From Halichondria panicea (taxonomy: Eukaryota > Porifera > Demospongiae > Suberitida > Halichondriidae): DNA of 64,000 nt. The stretch covers positions 5,337,047-5,401,046 of the forward strand of contig NC_087388.1 of the NCBI RefSeq assembly GCF_963675165.1. Direction: 5' to 3'. Under the pieces are notes generated by a model that did no database searches, was not told the DNA's origin, and saw only the letters and a list, made by a program, of their open reading frames with translations. The translations under genes were made by a program, and so were the position numbers. Positions 1-12,866 of this stretch are shown here, piece by piece. Numbering within the stretch: position 1 is the first letter of the stretch; every line of letters begins with the position of its first letter.

Positions 1-3000
1 TCCTGGCTGCAAGGTCTCGATGGACAAACTTCTGCTGTTCAGCCAAGTAGGCCATTCCCAGTGCTATCTGATGGCACATCTTTAGTAGCAGTTTCCTCAC
101 TGCCAGAATCTGTGGCATAATAGCTGATCAAAAAATGTGTTGGTGCCGTGATCTACCATATATAGCGGGTAAATTTGGTGAAAGAGGCAATTGAACTATT
201 AATGGCAATTGTTAATTTGACGATCAGCTGCATGGCATTCTTATCTCGTGCGATAGATTGGGACTGAGCCCGGTATCAATTAATTTTGGGGAACCTCACC
301 TTGATTTGCAAATCGCCAAAATTACAAATTTACCCGCTATACGGTATATTAAAGGTCAGCCACACCTACACTCTCGATTAAAAAGTTGCTCACCCTAGTT
401 GTACAAAAGATAATTATTCCATAAGAGATACCTGATCTATCTCACAGTCATCATCCAGCTCAAGGCTGCTCCTCTCTCTCATGAGGTAGTCGAGGAGGCT
501 CCCGTTGGCCATATATGGCATCACTATGGCAATGCCGGGGCCAGCATCGAAACACACCCCAATCAGGGACATGACGTGAGGATGGTCAAAGTCCTGCATC
601 TTGTTCACCTCACACACCATGCTCTGAACATCCGACAACGAGAACAGACCTGCAGACAATATTTTGTGAGTGTTGTACTATTAGTAGCAAGAAATTGTAA
701 AGGGTCAGAGGACATATATCTGGTATAGAAATCAAATATCTGGTACGGAAATCAAATCAATGGACAACTATAGAACATACTCAAGAAAAAATGTGCGGTT
801 GACAACATACAATTATAAGCTACAAGTAATTATTAAATAATGTCACCTTTTAGTGTCTTCACGGCCACCCCCTGTATTGGTACATTTTTCCAGTCTGTCA
901 GGATGCCCTTGTACACAATGCCAAATTCACCTGTATAGTGAGTGACATCCCATAAATTAAGTGAAATGCACATCATTCTTTACCTTGTCCAATTGCAGTA
1001 CTGGAGAGCTTCAATATGGAGGCTGGTATTTTGAATGAGTCTGGGATGGACTCAGCAATCTCAACAAGCTCTGATTCTATAGGTCAGTGATATGTATAAC
1101 AGAAACTATACAACATTTACTAAGCCTGAAACTTACTAACAAGTGCAGTATTTCCATCTGTTACCTCTAGATCTTGAGTTTCTCTGCAATATGAAAACTG
1201 TAAATTAACATACAAATTGATTTGTTAACCAATACTTACCCGGTAGCAACGAGCTCCACAATTTCTTCATGCTTAGCAATTGACATGGACTTTCTCCGAG
1301 AGTTTAGATACAAGCAGACGAATATGATCATCATTACACACACGACCACCACAACTACACCCAAAACACTGGGAATGATGATCTCTAGAGGAACCATTGC
1401 CGCCACCCCTAGACCTGTGTATGTCAGTTGCTGGTCCAATACTTGAGCGATGTTTCTCCCAATGGTCACCTGAAAGGGTCTTGCAGTGACACAGTTACAG
1501 TTTATTAATACCTCACATTTATGATGGCTCGGTCTTCCCCTCTAGGGGGCTCCAAGGGGACAGTACAGAATATATCACTTCTTCTATCACTTAAACTACT
1601 GGGTGTCTTGACACACTCCTCCCCTCCCACTGTCACTCGTATCTCACTGATCTCCACTGAGTCGAGATTATCACCCTGGATACACACACGGTAACAGTAT
1701 GGTCAGTGTACTAGCTATATAAGACGTACCAAAATGCGTATGAGCGTCTCCGTACCACTGATGACCTCTTGGGAACTATTTAGTTGGAAATTGGAGGGAT
1801 CTGATTGGACATTAATCGGAAAGCGTGCTTGTGTGATGAGTGGGGCGTCGTCAAACAGCAGGGCATAGTCCAATGGGGTGAGTGAGGTTGTCCCTAGACT
1901 AGGAGTCAAGCATGTGATTGTGGTATTGTCCACAAGAATGCAGTTGCTCCCCTGTGGGGAGAGAGTATATACATCAAACATAATTATAGTTGCTGGCTTA
2001 CTAGAAGAGCCCCCATTTGCTGGTAGATCTCCAACACAGGCTGTTGTACAACGTCCAAATAAACTCCAGTAAAGGTCAGTGTGATGCCTCCACTGGGAAT
2101 GGTGTTGCTAGGAGATGCAACAGTCACATTGGGGTTGTTAAGATAACTGAATACCACTCCTGGATTGCTGACTCTGGCAGCATCAATGGACACCACCACC
2201 AAAGCATCGGAGGGGAGGTTTACTGTTGACGTAGTACAACGAATCTCCTCAGATTGGATAAATCTGCAGGGAAAATTTGAGCACCAGCTATTAATTATAG
2301 TATCACTCACGATATGTTACATGCGTATTTTGACCCACTGATCTCCAGAGAGACTCTAGTATCCTCCTGGTTACCCACGTCCAGTTTAGTCCCCCTAACA
2401 ACAACTGTGGTCCCTCCGGTAATGAATCCAAAGGTCGGAGTCACACTGCTGACAGTAGGATCCACTGCAGTGAAAGAGCCAGCCATTACAATGGCTACTC
2501 TAGAGCCAATGGTCAGAGAGAATTCTTTGGACCCCCCTTCAGTTACGAAGTTGATGGTCTCACAGACAAACTGACGCCCTGGTATGTAACCAGTGTTGGT
2601 GGGAGTGCAAGCCATGCCTCCTAATGTAAGGGTGGCGTTCTGAATATCGGTAAAGGTTATTCCGAGGTCGGTGCCGTTCACAGTGATGGCTGTACCACCC
2701 TCAAATGGTCCTGTGGGGGCCGGGAGGGATTGGTATATCATAGCTGTAGATATCTTAGATTTACAGATGGTAGCAAGATAGCACAGGCGCGCATGAGCGT
2801 AATTGTTACCTGACATTGGAGTGAATGAGTTGATGACAGGGGCAGGACAATTGTTCCCTTCAATAACGAAACTGTTAGAGCACTCTTGCGTCACCTCACA
2901 ACTACCTCCACACCACCCACATGCAAACTCTGACCCCATTCTGGCCGCAATACAAGAGGAACATCCACTTGCCAAATCACGACAATCATACAACGTCACT

Positions 3001-6000
3001 GTGTGTGTTAGTGTGTAAACGTTTGACATAATTTTTGTGACAAGAGTTTACCTGAAGTTATTTCCATGATGCTGCTTAGTGTGTGGTTGACGCCATTCCC
3101 CGTCCATATCACCACGACAACGACAATGGAACCGTTGACCCCAGCAGAGGTGAGCTGCACACAGAATTGTCACTGCTTACAAGTATGCAATATACATGCA
3201 GGATGGAGCAAGCATAAGTTTAAAATGGCAGGCCAAGCTGGGGTCTATCCCGCAAAGCGCCTGAAAATTTTTTGACAGGAAACCACACCCCATAATTATG
3301 ACGTAACACATCGAAATTATACATCCACATGCATGTGTCTTTGTTTCACTAATAGATTTTTCAATATTAACGACCATTACCAGCTAGGAAACCATTATGC
3401 ATAATGGCGACCATTACTTACCTATAGTTGCAAAAAGTGGTCCGATTTTGCTGGACCCCTTGCTATGCTCGATTATGCTTATGATCAATTATGTAACTAA
3501 GAGCAAGTGCAAACTTAATTAACGGCGTTAATTTGAGGTTAAGTTAGTCTACAGCCTCGAGTCAATGCTGCTATGCTAATGTGCAGGTTCTCTCGCTTTT
3601 GCTCCTTTTTATTTTATTTTCTATTTTTGCCAAATTCCAAATTTAAAACTACTACCTTGTTTTGTTGAGGCTATCCATGGTACAAAGGAAATGCTATCGC
3701 AGCCAGGTAAGTAGACTCAGAAGACAGACACACAGACTGACCAACTACTATAACCCGTGGCGTGCCTCGGGTTAACTATAGGTGTGTACATGTGTATTGC
3801 AAGATCATATGGAAAGTCAATGTACGGCCTAACTAAAATGTAATTTAATTATACTACAAACATTTAAGCTGCCCCTACACTCATTGGAATCTGTTTACAA
3901 GTATGTACTGTATAGCGGGTAATTTTCAGTGGGAAAAACATTTATGGTTAAGCAATATTTAGTCACTTTGTTTTCGTGGTTGCTGCTTGCACTGCAGGTA
4001 AGGTAGGCAAGGTCGCTAGGTAAAATATTCGTGGTCAGATCGAGCTTCAATTAGGCCAATAAAATTATGCTAGCATAATTTTAAGACTAATATAGGTGGG
4101 TGGAGCATTGAGTATTATAATACATTATTATATTACAGCCTAATAGGTAAGCCTATTAGGCAATTTTTACCAAATAATGTTGGTAGAAAGTATTTATAGA
4201 AGCACTGAGCCGCATGAGTAATGCTAATAGTTGACCTTTACACTTCTAAGCACATTGACCACATGGTGGCTAGACTGGCTAGTAGTAGTGGCTACTGAGT
4301 ATATACGTATGGATATTATTATTATTGTATACACTCTAAAGTTTTGGAGCGAATAAAAATACCGAGAGGCGTATTAGCACAGCGGAATTTGCAACATTCA
4401 TGTATACATGTTAATCAGTCACGTAATTGTGTGCAAGTATATGTATTGTGACAAACAGTACAAGTGATCCTCTTCATTCCACTGGATAATTCAATCACTT
4501 AAGCTAGCCATCAATACTCACTTGTCCACTGCCCACTGTACACAGGATAGAGCTCTCATTCTCATACTGAGCTGTCAGACTAACTCCATTCACAACACAA
4601 TAGTACTCAAAGCCATCCGTCTAATGGACATGGAGGAACAATCCAGTATTACAATACACGTAGAACAGGCATGCAGCTGTATGTGAGCTAGATAAGTTTA
4701 ATAGTACATTGTGCATGAACACTTGTTGTACCAACTAATAATTATTAAACTCAAGCTTTATAGCTAACTACAGAGGTCATGTGACTTACGGGGGCTATGA
4801 GGTTCCTAGTGGTCAGTCGAAGGTCCTGGGCCACTCTTACTGGTTGAGTGTACCCATCAGAGGGGGGTGTGTCCAAAAGGGGGCACTCGGCAGTGAAGTT
4901 GTTGCCTCCAGACACCTGTACAGAGGATGTATAGAGTCACAGGTCACTATACAGGGCCGTAAGAACCAGGGGGGCTGGGGGGGAAACTGCCCCCCCCACT
5001 CTGAAAACTTGGAGGGCAGAGCCCCCCTGATTTTCAGACAGTGAAATGGGGTGGGGCACTCCTCTGCAGAGTTCAGCAGATCACAGTCCTGATATTATAA
5101 TTATTTAGTGCCTTTTAATCTAACCACATTGGTTAAATGCATGTGCATGGTTTGTTGCAACAACACTGTACAGTAACTAAAGTAAGTTAATCCACATGCA
5201 GCTGAAATTTATATAGCTAGAGCTCACTATGGCACAATATTCATTCTTCAGTACCTCAGCCTGCCCATGATGAAGAAAGTATAGGATCTTCTTCTTACGA
5301 AGCTCGATGAATCTCCAGCGTCTATTCTATATATACTTTATATACACAAGTTTTGCTAACTGACTTTGAAGCAGTTGCTCGTGACTTTGCTTCCACGTCG
5401 AATAAACTATTTTGCTATAGCTCTCACATGCAGATTATTTTATTTATGTATCTTTCTCCTGTTTATCTCTGAGAACATACAAAATGTAAAAAGTTCGCCT
5501 CTGGCGGGGCGGGAGGGGAAATTTCCCCCTCCTGGACCCACCCATGCATGCGTCACAGAGGATCTGTTCCTTTTTTCTGCCCCCCCCCACCTAAAAAATC
5601 TTATTACAGCCCTGCTATAAGCTCACCTGTAGGAAGTGAGATGCATTCCTGCAAGGAGCTAATGTTCCACTGCACTGCTTGTTGAGGTTACACCATCCAC
5701 ACGGACTGTTGAGCCCGAGGCAATCCTTACAGCTGTAGAATGGGAAAGAGGGCCAGTTTTTTAAACACCAAATAGCCTGTGAATTTGAAAAGTGGTGATA
5801 CCTTTTTCCTGCTGAGCAATTGTAGATGACGAGAGCTTGGTTGGTGATATCAAATGGCTCATTGAACAGAGAGCTCTGAAAGCCCAGGTTGATGGTTGCA
5901 GTCACTCCAGGATAGTCAAGTACCAGTCCTTCAATATCACAAATGAACACTGTTCCCGGGATGACCTCAACAGCTGGTACTATGATGGGTGAGAAACGTC

Positions 6001-8010
6001 CTTCACTGTCTGCCACATGACAGGAGATGTTCTCTCCAGGCAGGAGGTCAGGCAGGCCGGGGGAGGTCAGGGTAACATTGAACTGTGGGAGGTATATATA
6101 GGTATGTTATCATATACAACTGTATACATGCAAGCGCCTCACCTCTCTACCACGAATTGCTTGGTCGAGGACAAGTTGCATAGGATCCACTGTAGCAATA
6201 ACACAGTTGGTATTGTTATTTATCCATCTACTGGAGAGACCAGAGTTCTGACACTGCGTCTGACGAGAGCACTTGTTCTCCACCACACACCACCCACACA
6301 GCGGGTTGAGGTCATTGGTACAACTGGTACAGTCTATACGCTGGAAGCACTCCTCTATGGGTACTTGGAACACCTACAGTGTGGGGGGGGATTGTAATGG
6401 ATGGGAGACGGGACATACCTCAAAACAAGCAATAACTTACAGAGTCTGCAGTGACTGCTGTAATGTAGTTCAGTCCCTCCTGCCATGACAACTGATGTAT
6501 CTCAGAGTTCACTGACTGATCGTAGAACTGAACGAATGACACTACAGGGCTAAGAGAAACTTCCAACTGTGGAGAAAAACAGATAATTAGAATACACACT
6601 ATAGCTGACTCAGACACTTACTCCTATTATCGTCTGATCAATCGCCACAAACGCAAAGTAGAACTGCTCTATATTCACAGGTACGATGGCGGTGAGTATT
6701 GTTGGTATACTAAAAGGAATAGTGTCTGGGAAGAGAATACCGACGGGAGTGGGTGTGTCACATCTGTCATCAGCTACCTGGAGAATGAAGTGTGTGAGTT
6801 GGCAGTTATGTTAGAAGCAAGGGTATATAAAGAGAAGAGGGCATGCAACTACAATCTATCGTATTATAAATGGGCGGGGGCTTATATCTAAAGAATTATT
6901 GCACATGGGCTAAATATATAACATATCCTGATGACTCATCAATAATACGACGACGCATACACAGTATACATTGTGAGTTGCATGCCCTCTTCTCTTTATA
7001 CGCCCTTGTTAGAAGTATATAGCACAAACCTGAGGTGGGGTAGTGCAGTTTTCTGAGGAACCTGTTCTCCAAGCTAAACCAATTTCTTCACCAATAGTCC
7101 GTGACACAATACAAGTGTCATACTTAGTGTCCATAGCTTCATTGACGGCATTGACATTGACTAGACAAATAGGGTTTATAGTGCCAGGCGTACAAATGTA
7201 CACAGCTGCAATAGGTCCAGGTATTCCAATGAAGTTGTCCAGTAAAGACGCTGCACACACACGAGTCGCTTCAGTGATTGTTTGACCTTCGCAATTGAAA
7301 TCAACTTCATACAAAGCTGTCATTCCACAGGTACTTGGGCCTCCACAATCAGGCATGTTGCAAACACGTAATAGTCTTATAGCTCGTGCATCAGCAGGTT
7401 GGTAATCGACTACAACATAGTAGGCAAAGTTACCACTCACAAATCCACCATAGAATTGTCGTGCAAAGTCATCAACTCTAAAATTCAGTTCATTGAATGA
7501 GCCAGATGGATTATTATCAGATGACCTATTGAATCCCTCTCCGAATTGTTGCAGTACCATCCTGTGCTGCGTTCCGGCACCAGTCGATGCTCCAGTGTAG
7601 AAAGTGTCTCCTGACGTAAAGATAGCTGCTCCAAAGTCCTGATCTGCTGAAGCTATAGCATTACTGACACTCCTGATAGGACCATCACTGAGGTTGCTTG
7701 CATTGTAGACAGAGCAAGAGAGATCCTCTAAACACACCACCAACATCCCAGTAGAACTCAGGGCCAGTCCTCTAGTGATGACAGTAGCTCCTACATCAAC
7801 TCTTTCTTCTTGAATTAGCTGTGCATTCAGTCCATACAGGTTATTGCCTGTAGCAAGGAATGTTCTCCCAGTTGAGTCCACTTGTAGTCCTGGGGCATTG
7901 ATAGAGACATCAAAGCCAAAGGATAATGATTCAGAATAAGCTACTCCTTGCAGCAGAAAAAAAGCAAAGAGAACCACTAACAAGTAGCACAGCCACATTC
8001 TATATAGCAT
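1..8010 (-). CDS. RTK-A: Sema/PSI/IPT receptor tyrosine kinase, 3' end beyond window
   Basis: Single-pass receptor tyrosine kinase with a plexin-like ectodomain. Exons, 5' to 3': 8010-7030, 6777-6622, 6566-6441, 6373-6143, 6082-5802, 5732-5627, 4915-4790, 4620-4522, 3154-3052, 2998-2810, 2710-2311, 2263-2002, 1951-1730, 1675-1517, 1469-1240, 1183-1137, 1076-984, 930-847, 649-432, 109-1 (cut by the window edge). Each has GT-AG borders and a length equal modulo 3 to its counterpart in the three paralogues. The first exon starts with a hydrophobic signal peptide (MLYRMWLCYLLVVLFAFFLL) and carries a Sema-like propeller ending [19 protein letters not shown]-type Cys clusters lie in exons 4, 6 and 10; IPT/TIG repeats fill exons 10-14; exon 15 holds the membrane helix. 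The kinase part shows the glycine loop, VAVK lysine and HRDLAA; DFG and later motifs lie off the window. No stop or frameshift is seen. The ligand is unknown. Confidence 0.85.
155..347. mobile_element. TATAGCGGGTAA-type MITE in RTK-A intron 19
   Basis: About 190 bp bounded by ACCATATATAGCGGGTAAAT on the left and its inverted counterpart ATTTACCCGCTATACGGTAT on the right. Related copies lie at 14348-14525, 37035-37220 and 50423-50628, with a partial copy at 3907. The recurrent TACCGTATAGCGGGTAATTT end defines the family. Non-coding. Confidence 0.65.
3155..4521. other. Large intron 8 of RTK-A, repeat-derived, no exon seen
   Basis: This 1,367-base intron separates the exons at 4620-4522 and 3154-3052. 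It contains a partial copy of the TACCGTATAGCGGGTAA element (about 3907-4035, left end only) and a stretch at 3700-3775 resembling the GACAGA-rich element found 3' of RTK-C and RTK-D. No conserved exon is seen in it. Confidence 0.5.
4952..5614. mobile_element. 663-bp inverted-repeat DNA element in intron 6 of RTK-A
   Basis: The ends are CAGGGCCGTAAGAACC and, inverted, TTATTACAGCCCTG, followed by G-rich and C-rich subterminal blocks. CTATA flanks both sides and is the likely target duplication. The element has no plausible coding region. The CAGGG/CCCTG ends and G-rich subterminal blocks resemble hAT-type non-autonomous elements; the superfamily is an inference. The paralogues C and D have only about 50 bases of intron here. 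Confidence 0.7.
6818..7008. mobile_element. 191-bp MITE in intron 1 of RTK-A
   Basis: A short element with inverted ends of about 32 bp (CAAGGGTATATAAAGAGAAG at the left; its complement, with small differences, at 6977-7008). It is flanked by the direct repeat TTAGAAG (6811-6817 and 7009-7015), the target-site duplication. It sits immediately downstream of the exon 1 donor on the minus strand and makes up most of intron 1. RTK-C and RTK-D have only about 61 bases of intron 1 and lack it. Confidence 0.8.
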
Positions 8011-8131
8011 TGATCTTTAATTTGCAAACTATAAAGACTATTATCAAAGTAGACCTATATCCACTATTTATCTATAGATATGCATCCTGTAACTTGATTT
8101 TTCACCATAGATTTCACAGCAAATGTAGCCT

Positions 8132-8189
8132 TAGCCTCGAGACCAGGCCGATTAAAATACGTATTTTAATCGGCCTGGATTCGAGGCTA
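8132..8189. repeat. 58-bp near-perfect palindrome upstream of RTK-A
   Basis: Left arm TAGCCTCGAGACCAGGCCGA..., right arm ...TCGGCCTGGATTCGAGGCTA; the centre reads ATTAAAATACGTATTTTAAT. Partial copies occur at about 8990-9022 and 9484-9518. The termini TAGCCTCGA/TCGAGGCTA are shared with the larger elements at 8193-8961 and 27262-28357, so it is probably an internally deleted member of that group. It lies 122 bases before the RTK-A start codon. Confidence 0.7.
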
Positions 8190-8192
8190 ATG

Positions 8193-8961
8193 TAGCCTCG
8201 ATTCCAGGCTGCTTGAAAAGGCGACCTGGTATACCTTGTATGCGCATGCGCGTACATTACCCCAAAAGGGGGTAATCTGTGTATTTGTGGATACTGTCAG
8301 TAAAATAAACACGTATACTATTTTGTATTTTGAAGTTGTGTCCGTTACATAGAAGTATTGTACAAAGATAACTGAGTTCTTACACCATAGTATATTGTAT
8401 CCAAGCCAAGTCTCTACTTAACGACACCCTACACTGTAAGGCTACAGATGTTATAGGAAAGGCATAATGTGTTCCTGAGAGTCCCCTGATGAGGCTGTGG
8501 TAATATGGACCAGGCAAGTCTTCAGCTACCAAATCTTGCCTTTATGTTCGACAAGAAGTCATTGCTGAAGATAAAAAGCCAATGATCACTCCTGAAAGCT
8601 TTTAATAAGCTTTAACTCGACACTCTGGAAGTTATTCACTCAAGATCTACTGATGTATTAAAGAGTCCACCACTCTTTCCTAGCTGGCAGCTCTAGCTGT
8701 TTGGGAGGCCTTCTTGAACTGCCTCTTTGAAAAACAGAGCTAGAAGAAGCAACACTGCTGCAGCATAATTATTCTACTTTACTCTGCATGAAAGCTGCCA
8801 TTGCATTGTGGTCATGAACATTTTACCACTAATTAACTACATGATCATGCGTATTGTAACTTTGTCCGTTTTATAGTCTTAGTCTATGATGAAATTTCTG
8901 TCAATTATTTCACGCATGCGCATACAAGCCGCCTTTTTCAAGCGGCCTGTAATCGAGGCTA
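8193..8961. mobile_element. 769-bp non-autonomous DNA transposon, TAGCCTCGAT ends
   Basis: The terminal inverted repeats begin TAGCCTCGATTCCAGGCTGC and end ...TAATCGAGGCTA, with shared GCGCATGCGC subterminal motifs. A second full-length copy lies at 51999-52771 and aligns through the interior (for example CCCCAAAAGGGGGTAAT and TCTCTACTTAACGACACC). No coding capacity is seen in either copy. Confidence 0.75.
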
Positions 8962-9095
8962 AATCAAATGTAGCTGTAGCCAACAGGCTAGCCTCAAATC
9001 CAGGCCGATTAAAATACGTCCTGGTCTCTTATTGCTTGGGTGATAGTGCACATGCGTAAACTGAGTCCCCCAGAATCTGGGGGATTCTAAATTAT

Positions 9096-9158
9096 AGTCT
9101 CGCGAGCCATACTCCACAATCTGATACTACCAGATTGTGGAGTATGGCTCGCGAGACT
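9096..9158. repeat. Perfect hairpin, 28-bp arms
   Basis: Arms 9096-9123 and 9131-9158 are exact inverse complements and enclose the seven bases ATACTAC. Each arm contains TCTCGCGAGCCATACTCC or its complement. It stands alone in intergenic DNA. It could be a miniature transposon or a foldback RNA source; no flanking gene model claims it. Confidence 0.8.
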
Positions 9159-9864
9159 AGATTCTTTATACGTTTAATAGTATGCTTGTAAACCTTTGTA
9201 AAATTATACCGTAAACTAGTTTGTTTACTAGTTTCTTTCCGTACAAATACTTGTCTCCTGATCCTGTGAAACTATGGCTTCTGCTCTCTATTGCGTTGTC
9301 GAAAAGGCTTGCACACTAGTCTGAAGCCAGAAGAGGCTCTCATCTGTACAGAAACCAAGTTTAAAACATCACGACCATCCAACCATCATAGTAGCTATAG
9401 GGCTAGGCTATAAAGCATAGTAGATACTACATGGGCGTGTACGGACAACGCCTATGATTAATTACACATTTGCAATGAGATACCAGGCCGTATTTTAATC
9501 GGCCTGGATTCGAGGCTACCACCAGGCCTGACCACTTTTTCGAGGCAAATTGGCAATGGTCGTCACTACTGTAAGAACGTAATGGGAAAGGGGCGGAGTT
9601 TTTCACATGGTATACACAATGAAAATGAAAGTCAACGAGAATGAGGCTCAAATTTTTACGGACACTCGTAGCATTAATATAAATACTCAACTCTGAACTT
9701 CCACTCTGGAATGTACTTCCATTCTAAATTCATTCTGTAATAAAATCGGAACGGAAAGGAACGCGCCTGTGCAATAGAATTTCAGAAGCCCTTCGGCTTT
9801 ATTTTTGTATATATATATGCTCTTTATTTTATTTATTATGCTATTTTGCTCGCTCCCTACTAGA

Positions 9865-10287
9865 TAGGCCCTGATAAATTATGCTTTTTTTCACCCATTA
9901 TTCTATTCTTTAATTCTTGAAAAATGTGCCTATTATTCTCATAAAAAATCCGATTATTCTCTGATTTTTCCCAAAAAATGTGACATAACAAAATTAAGAT
10001 GTATAGAAATAAACACAACACACAACTGACTCAAGACATAATTATTTAATTCGTGTTATCTTGCTGAATTGAACTGATCCATAATAATTATTAGGTATTC
10101 CTAAAAGGGCGGCTGATTCATGAGACTAAATATTCACCTTCAGCCATTTTTTGCCATGAAAACGTCGTTATGCAAAGCTTAATGTAATGATATTTACCAA
10201 AAATGGACAAGGCCGCCTATTATTCCCAATTATTCTTTAGACACCTATTATGCTAAAATTATTCTGAGCATAATTTATCAGGGCCTA
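9865..10287. mobile_element. TA-flanked MITE, GGCCCTGATAAATTATGC ends, copy 1
   Basis: The inverted ends are TAGGCCCTGATAAATTATGC and GCATAATTTATCAGGGCCTA; the outer TA on each side fits a TA target duplication. The AT-rich interior carries repeated CCTATTATTC motifs. The same structure recurs at 11773-12155 and 23810-24193, with a rearranged copy from 12388. The TA duplication suggests a Tc1/mariner-like origin, which is an inference. Non-coding. Confidence 0.75.
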
Positions 10288-11772
10288 CTACTAGTACCTT
10301 AATTAGTGCTTGTTGTAATAAATTCAGAATGGAAATGCAATATTTACGCAGAACTAAATGGCCTGTACTTCCGTCAGGAAACCACATCAATAATCATACC
10401 ACGTGGTTTTCGTTTCACTAATCGATTTCAATATTGACTATGTATAATGATGACCATTACCTATATCTATATAGCCGCGACAAGTGGTCTGCGACTTTGG
10501 ATGCTTGTGGATGGAGGCCTTGATTGTGAAGGAGGCTATAGCTTGACCCCTTGCTACGGCCTCGACATGAGTATGTGTATACATGTGTATTACGAGTAGG
10601 CCCCAACAAATTATGCTCCTTTTTTTCCTGCTTACCTAGCTCCTGGTATTATGCTTTTGAGCACTGCCAGTCTATTTAATATGCTTGTCGGAAGAACCCA
10701 TTGACGTCATAAATATCAGCAATAGCAGCAACAACAAATGTATCTTAATTGTAATAATAATAATAATTATGGTTTCTCAGCATACATTCAAGTAAGTTGC
10801 AGAAACAGAACAATATACAGGCCAGAGAGTAAGCCAGGTGGTGAGTGTAAAACTGAAGGCTAATCTGAATCTAGTCAGATTGCCCAAGTGAGTAATTATA
10901 CATGTGAGAACAAGCACTTCACAAGCAAACACTAATGACCATTGTGGAACCCCAGGTGAAATGAGCACAAGGTCATGGAAAGTCAATTGTAGGTTTTCTC
11001 AGGAAATTTTTTTGATAGAGGTGCATTCATACAGAAATCCTTACCGAGGAAATCAAGTGCATGGAGTCTATATAATACAGATAGAGCACAATGGGTGGTT
11101 ACAGAATATATGCATGTATGCAGTCGTGTATATGTATATATACTGAATCAGTCGATGTGCCTGATCAATGGGCTGGCATGGCTGTTCTGCTGCGCGGCAT
11201 CTCGATGAGCGTGCTCCTTGGATAGACATGATGGAAGCTCTCAGCAGGGCAAAGCTTAGTTTGCACCTGATCCAATGGTTCGTTTTATTGTCATGTATAC
11301 TCAGTGCGCTCATCATGGCTGCTATATATATATAGAAAGTATTTGCAGTTTTCCCCATCCCTCCATGACATAACTAGTGACATAACTAGTGGAGTAAAGC
11401 TTGCATATCCTTCTCTGTTCATATTGCATTAATTGGCTTGGCGTCTCTTCTCTTGTTCGTGCTTTCTGTATATACTGGTGTGAGTGAGCTTCCACGGTTC
11501 GATCTGGTGCTTGGGTTGAATACCCTGACCCTTCACGAATTCCTCCTCCCCCCAGAAGCTAAACATGGCAATACCGGTCCTCAGTGATTGCTGAATTATA
11601 TAATAGATCGTAGGTTCTCAGGTTACAATGCCTAGAATGGTACGCGGCATGCGGCAATGATGATATAATGATAAACACATACACCATTTGCCTTATAAAC
11701 AGGAAATTAATAATAACATTATTGGTATTCCACCTGGTTATTTTTTCTTTGTTTTTTGCCCTAAATTGGGAT

Positions 11773-12155
11773 TAGGCCCTGATAAATTATGCTTTTTTTT
11801 CACCCATTATTAAAAATGTGCCTATTATTCTCATAACAAATCCGATTATACTCTGATTTTTCCCCAAAAATGAGACATAACAAAATTAAGACGTAGAAAT
11901 AAACACAACACACTGTCTCAAGACATAATTAATATATCGTGTTATCTCGCTGAATTGAACTGATCCATAATTAAAAGGGCGGCTGATATGAGACTAAATA
12001 TTCACCTTCAGCCATTTTTTGCCATGAAAACATCGTTATGCAAAACTTAATGTAATGATCTTTACCAAAAATGGACATTGATCCCTATTATTCCCAATTA
12101 TTCTTTAGACACCTATTATGCTAAAATTATTCCGAGCGTAATTTATCGGGGCCTA
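11773..12155. mobile_element. TA-flanked MITE, copy 2
   Basis: Same ends as the element at 9865-10287 (left TAGGCCCTGATAAATTATGC, right ending ATCGGGGCCTA). The interior aligns over most of its length with small deletions. Confidence 0.75.
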
Positions 12156-12387
12156 TATTGGGACCATGTAGTATTTAACTTTTTGCAGGCAGCCAATTGA
12201 TGCGGGCGCGGCCTACCTGAGAAACTACAAATTAACCTTGTATAATTTTTTAATACCGATGAAAATGTGAGGAGTCGCATTTTCAATTAACTTTGTACGG
12301 CCTAATTATAAATGTGATAAACTACAGCAGTTTTGTTTTACCTTTGCAACACATGAACACAAGCAGGAAAAACCACCATGTACTAAT

Positions 12388-12866
12388 TAGGCCCTGATAA
12401 AAAATTCTCACCCATTATTCTATTCTTTAATTCTTAAATCCTCATAACAAATCCGATTATTCTCTGATTATTCCCCAAAAAATATTAATGTGATATAATA
12501 ATTAATAGACAAAAAAATTAATTAAGATGTATAATAAATTATAGACATATGAACACAGCACACAACTGACACAAGACATAATTAATAATCAGATTCTCAG
12601 TATTATTTTGCTGACTTGAACTGATCCATAGTAATGTATTCACTTTCAGCCATTTTTGCCATGAGAATGTCATTATGCAAACCTTAATGTAATGATCTTT
12701 AACAAAATGGACATTGATGCCCTATTATGCTAAATTTATTCCGAGCATAATAATTATGCTCGGAATAAATTTAGCATAATAGATTAAAGACTTTAGCACA
12801 ATTTAGCACTAGATCTAGTAGGCCTAATAAATTATTTATTAAGGCCTAGATCTAGTGCTAAATTGT
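12388..12866. mobile_element. Rearranged MITE copy with two nested palindromes
   Basis: The left end (TAGGCCCTGATAA) and interior match the TA-flanked MITE. The right end is replaced by a palindrome of about 60 bp centred near 12752 (GCTAAATTTATTCCGAGCAT and its complement). A second inverted repeat follows at about 12795-12866, built on CACAATTTAGCACTAGATCT. Foldback or aborted transposition could create this; the mechanism is an inference. Confidence 0.6.

Noticed and set aside
1222..1446. Threonine-rich plus-strand frame opposite the RTK-A membrane exon
   Set aside because: Antisense shadow of the membrane helix codons; the same shadow appears in the paralogues.
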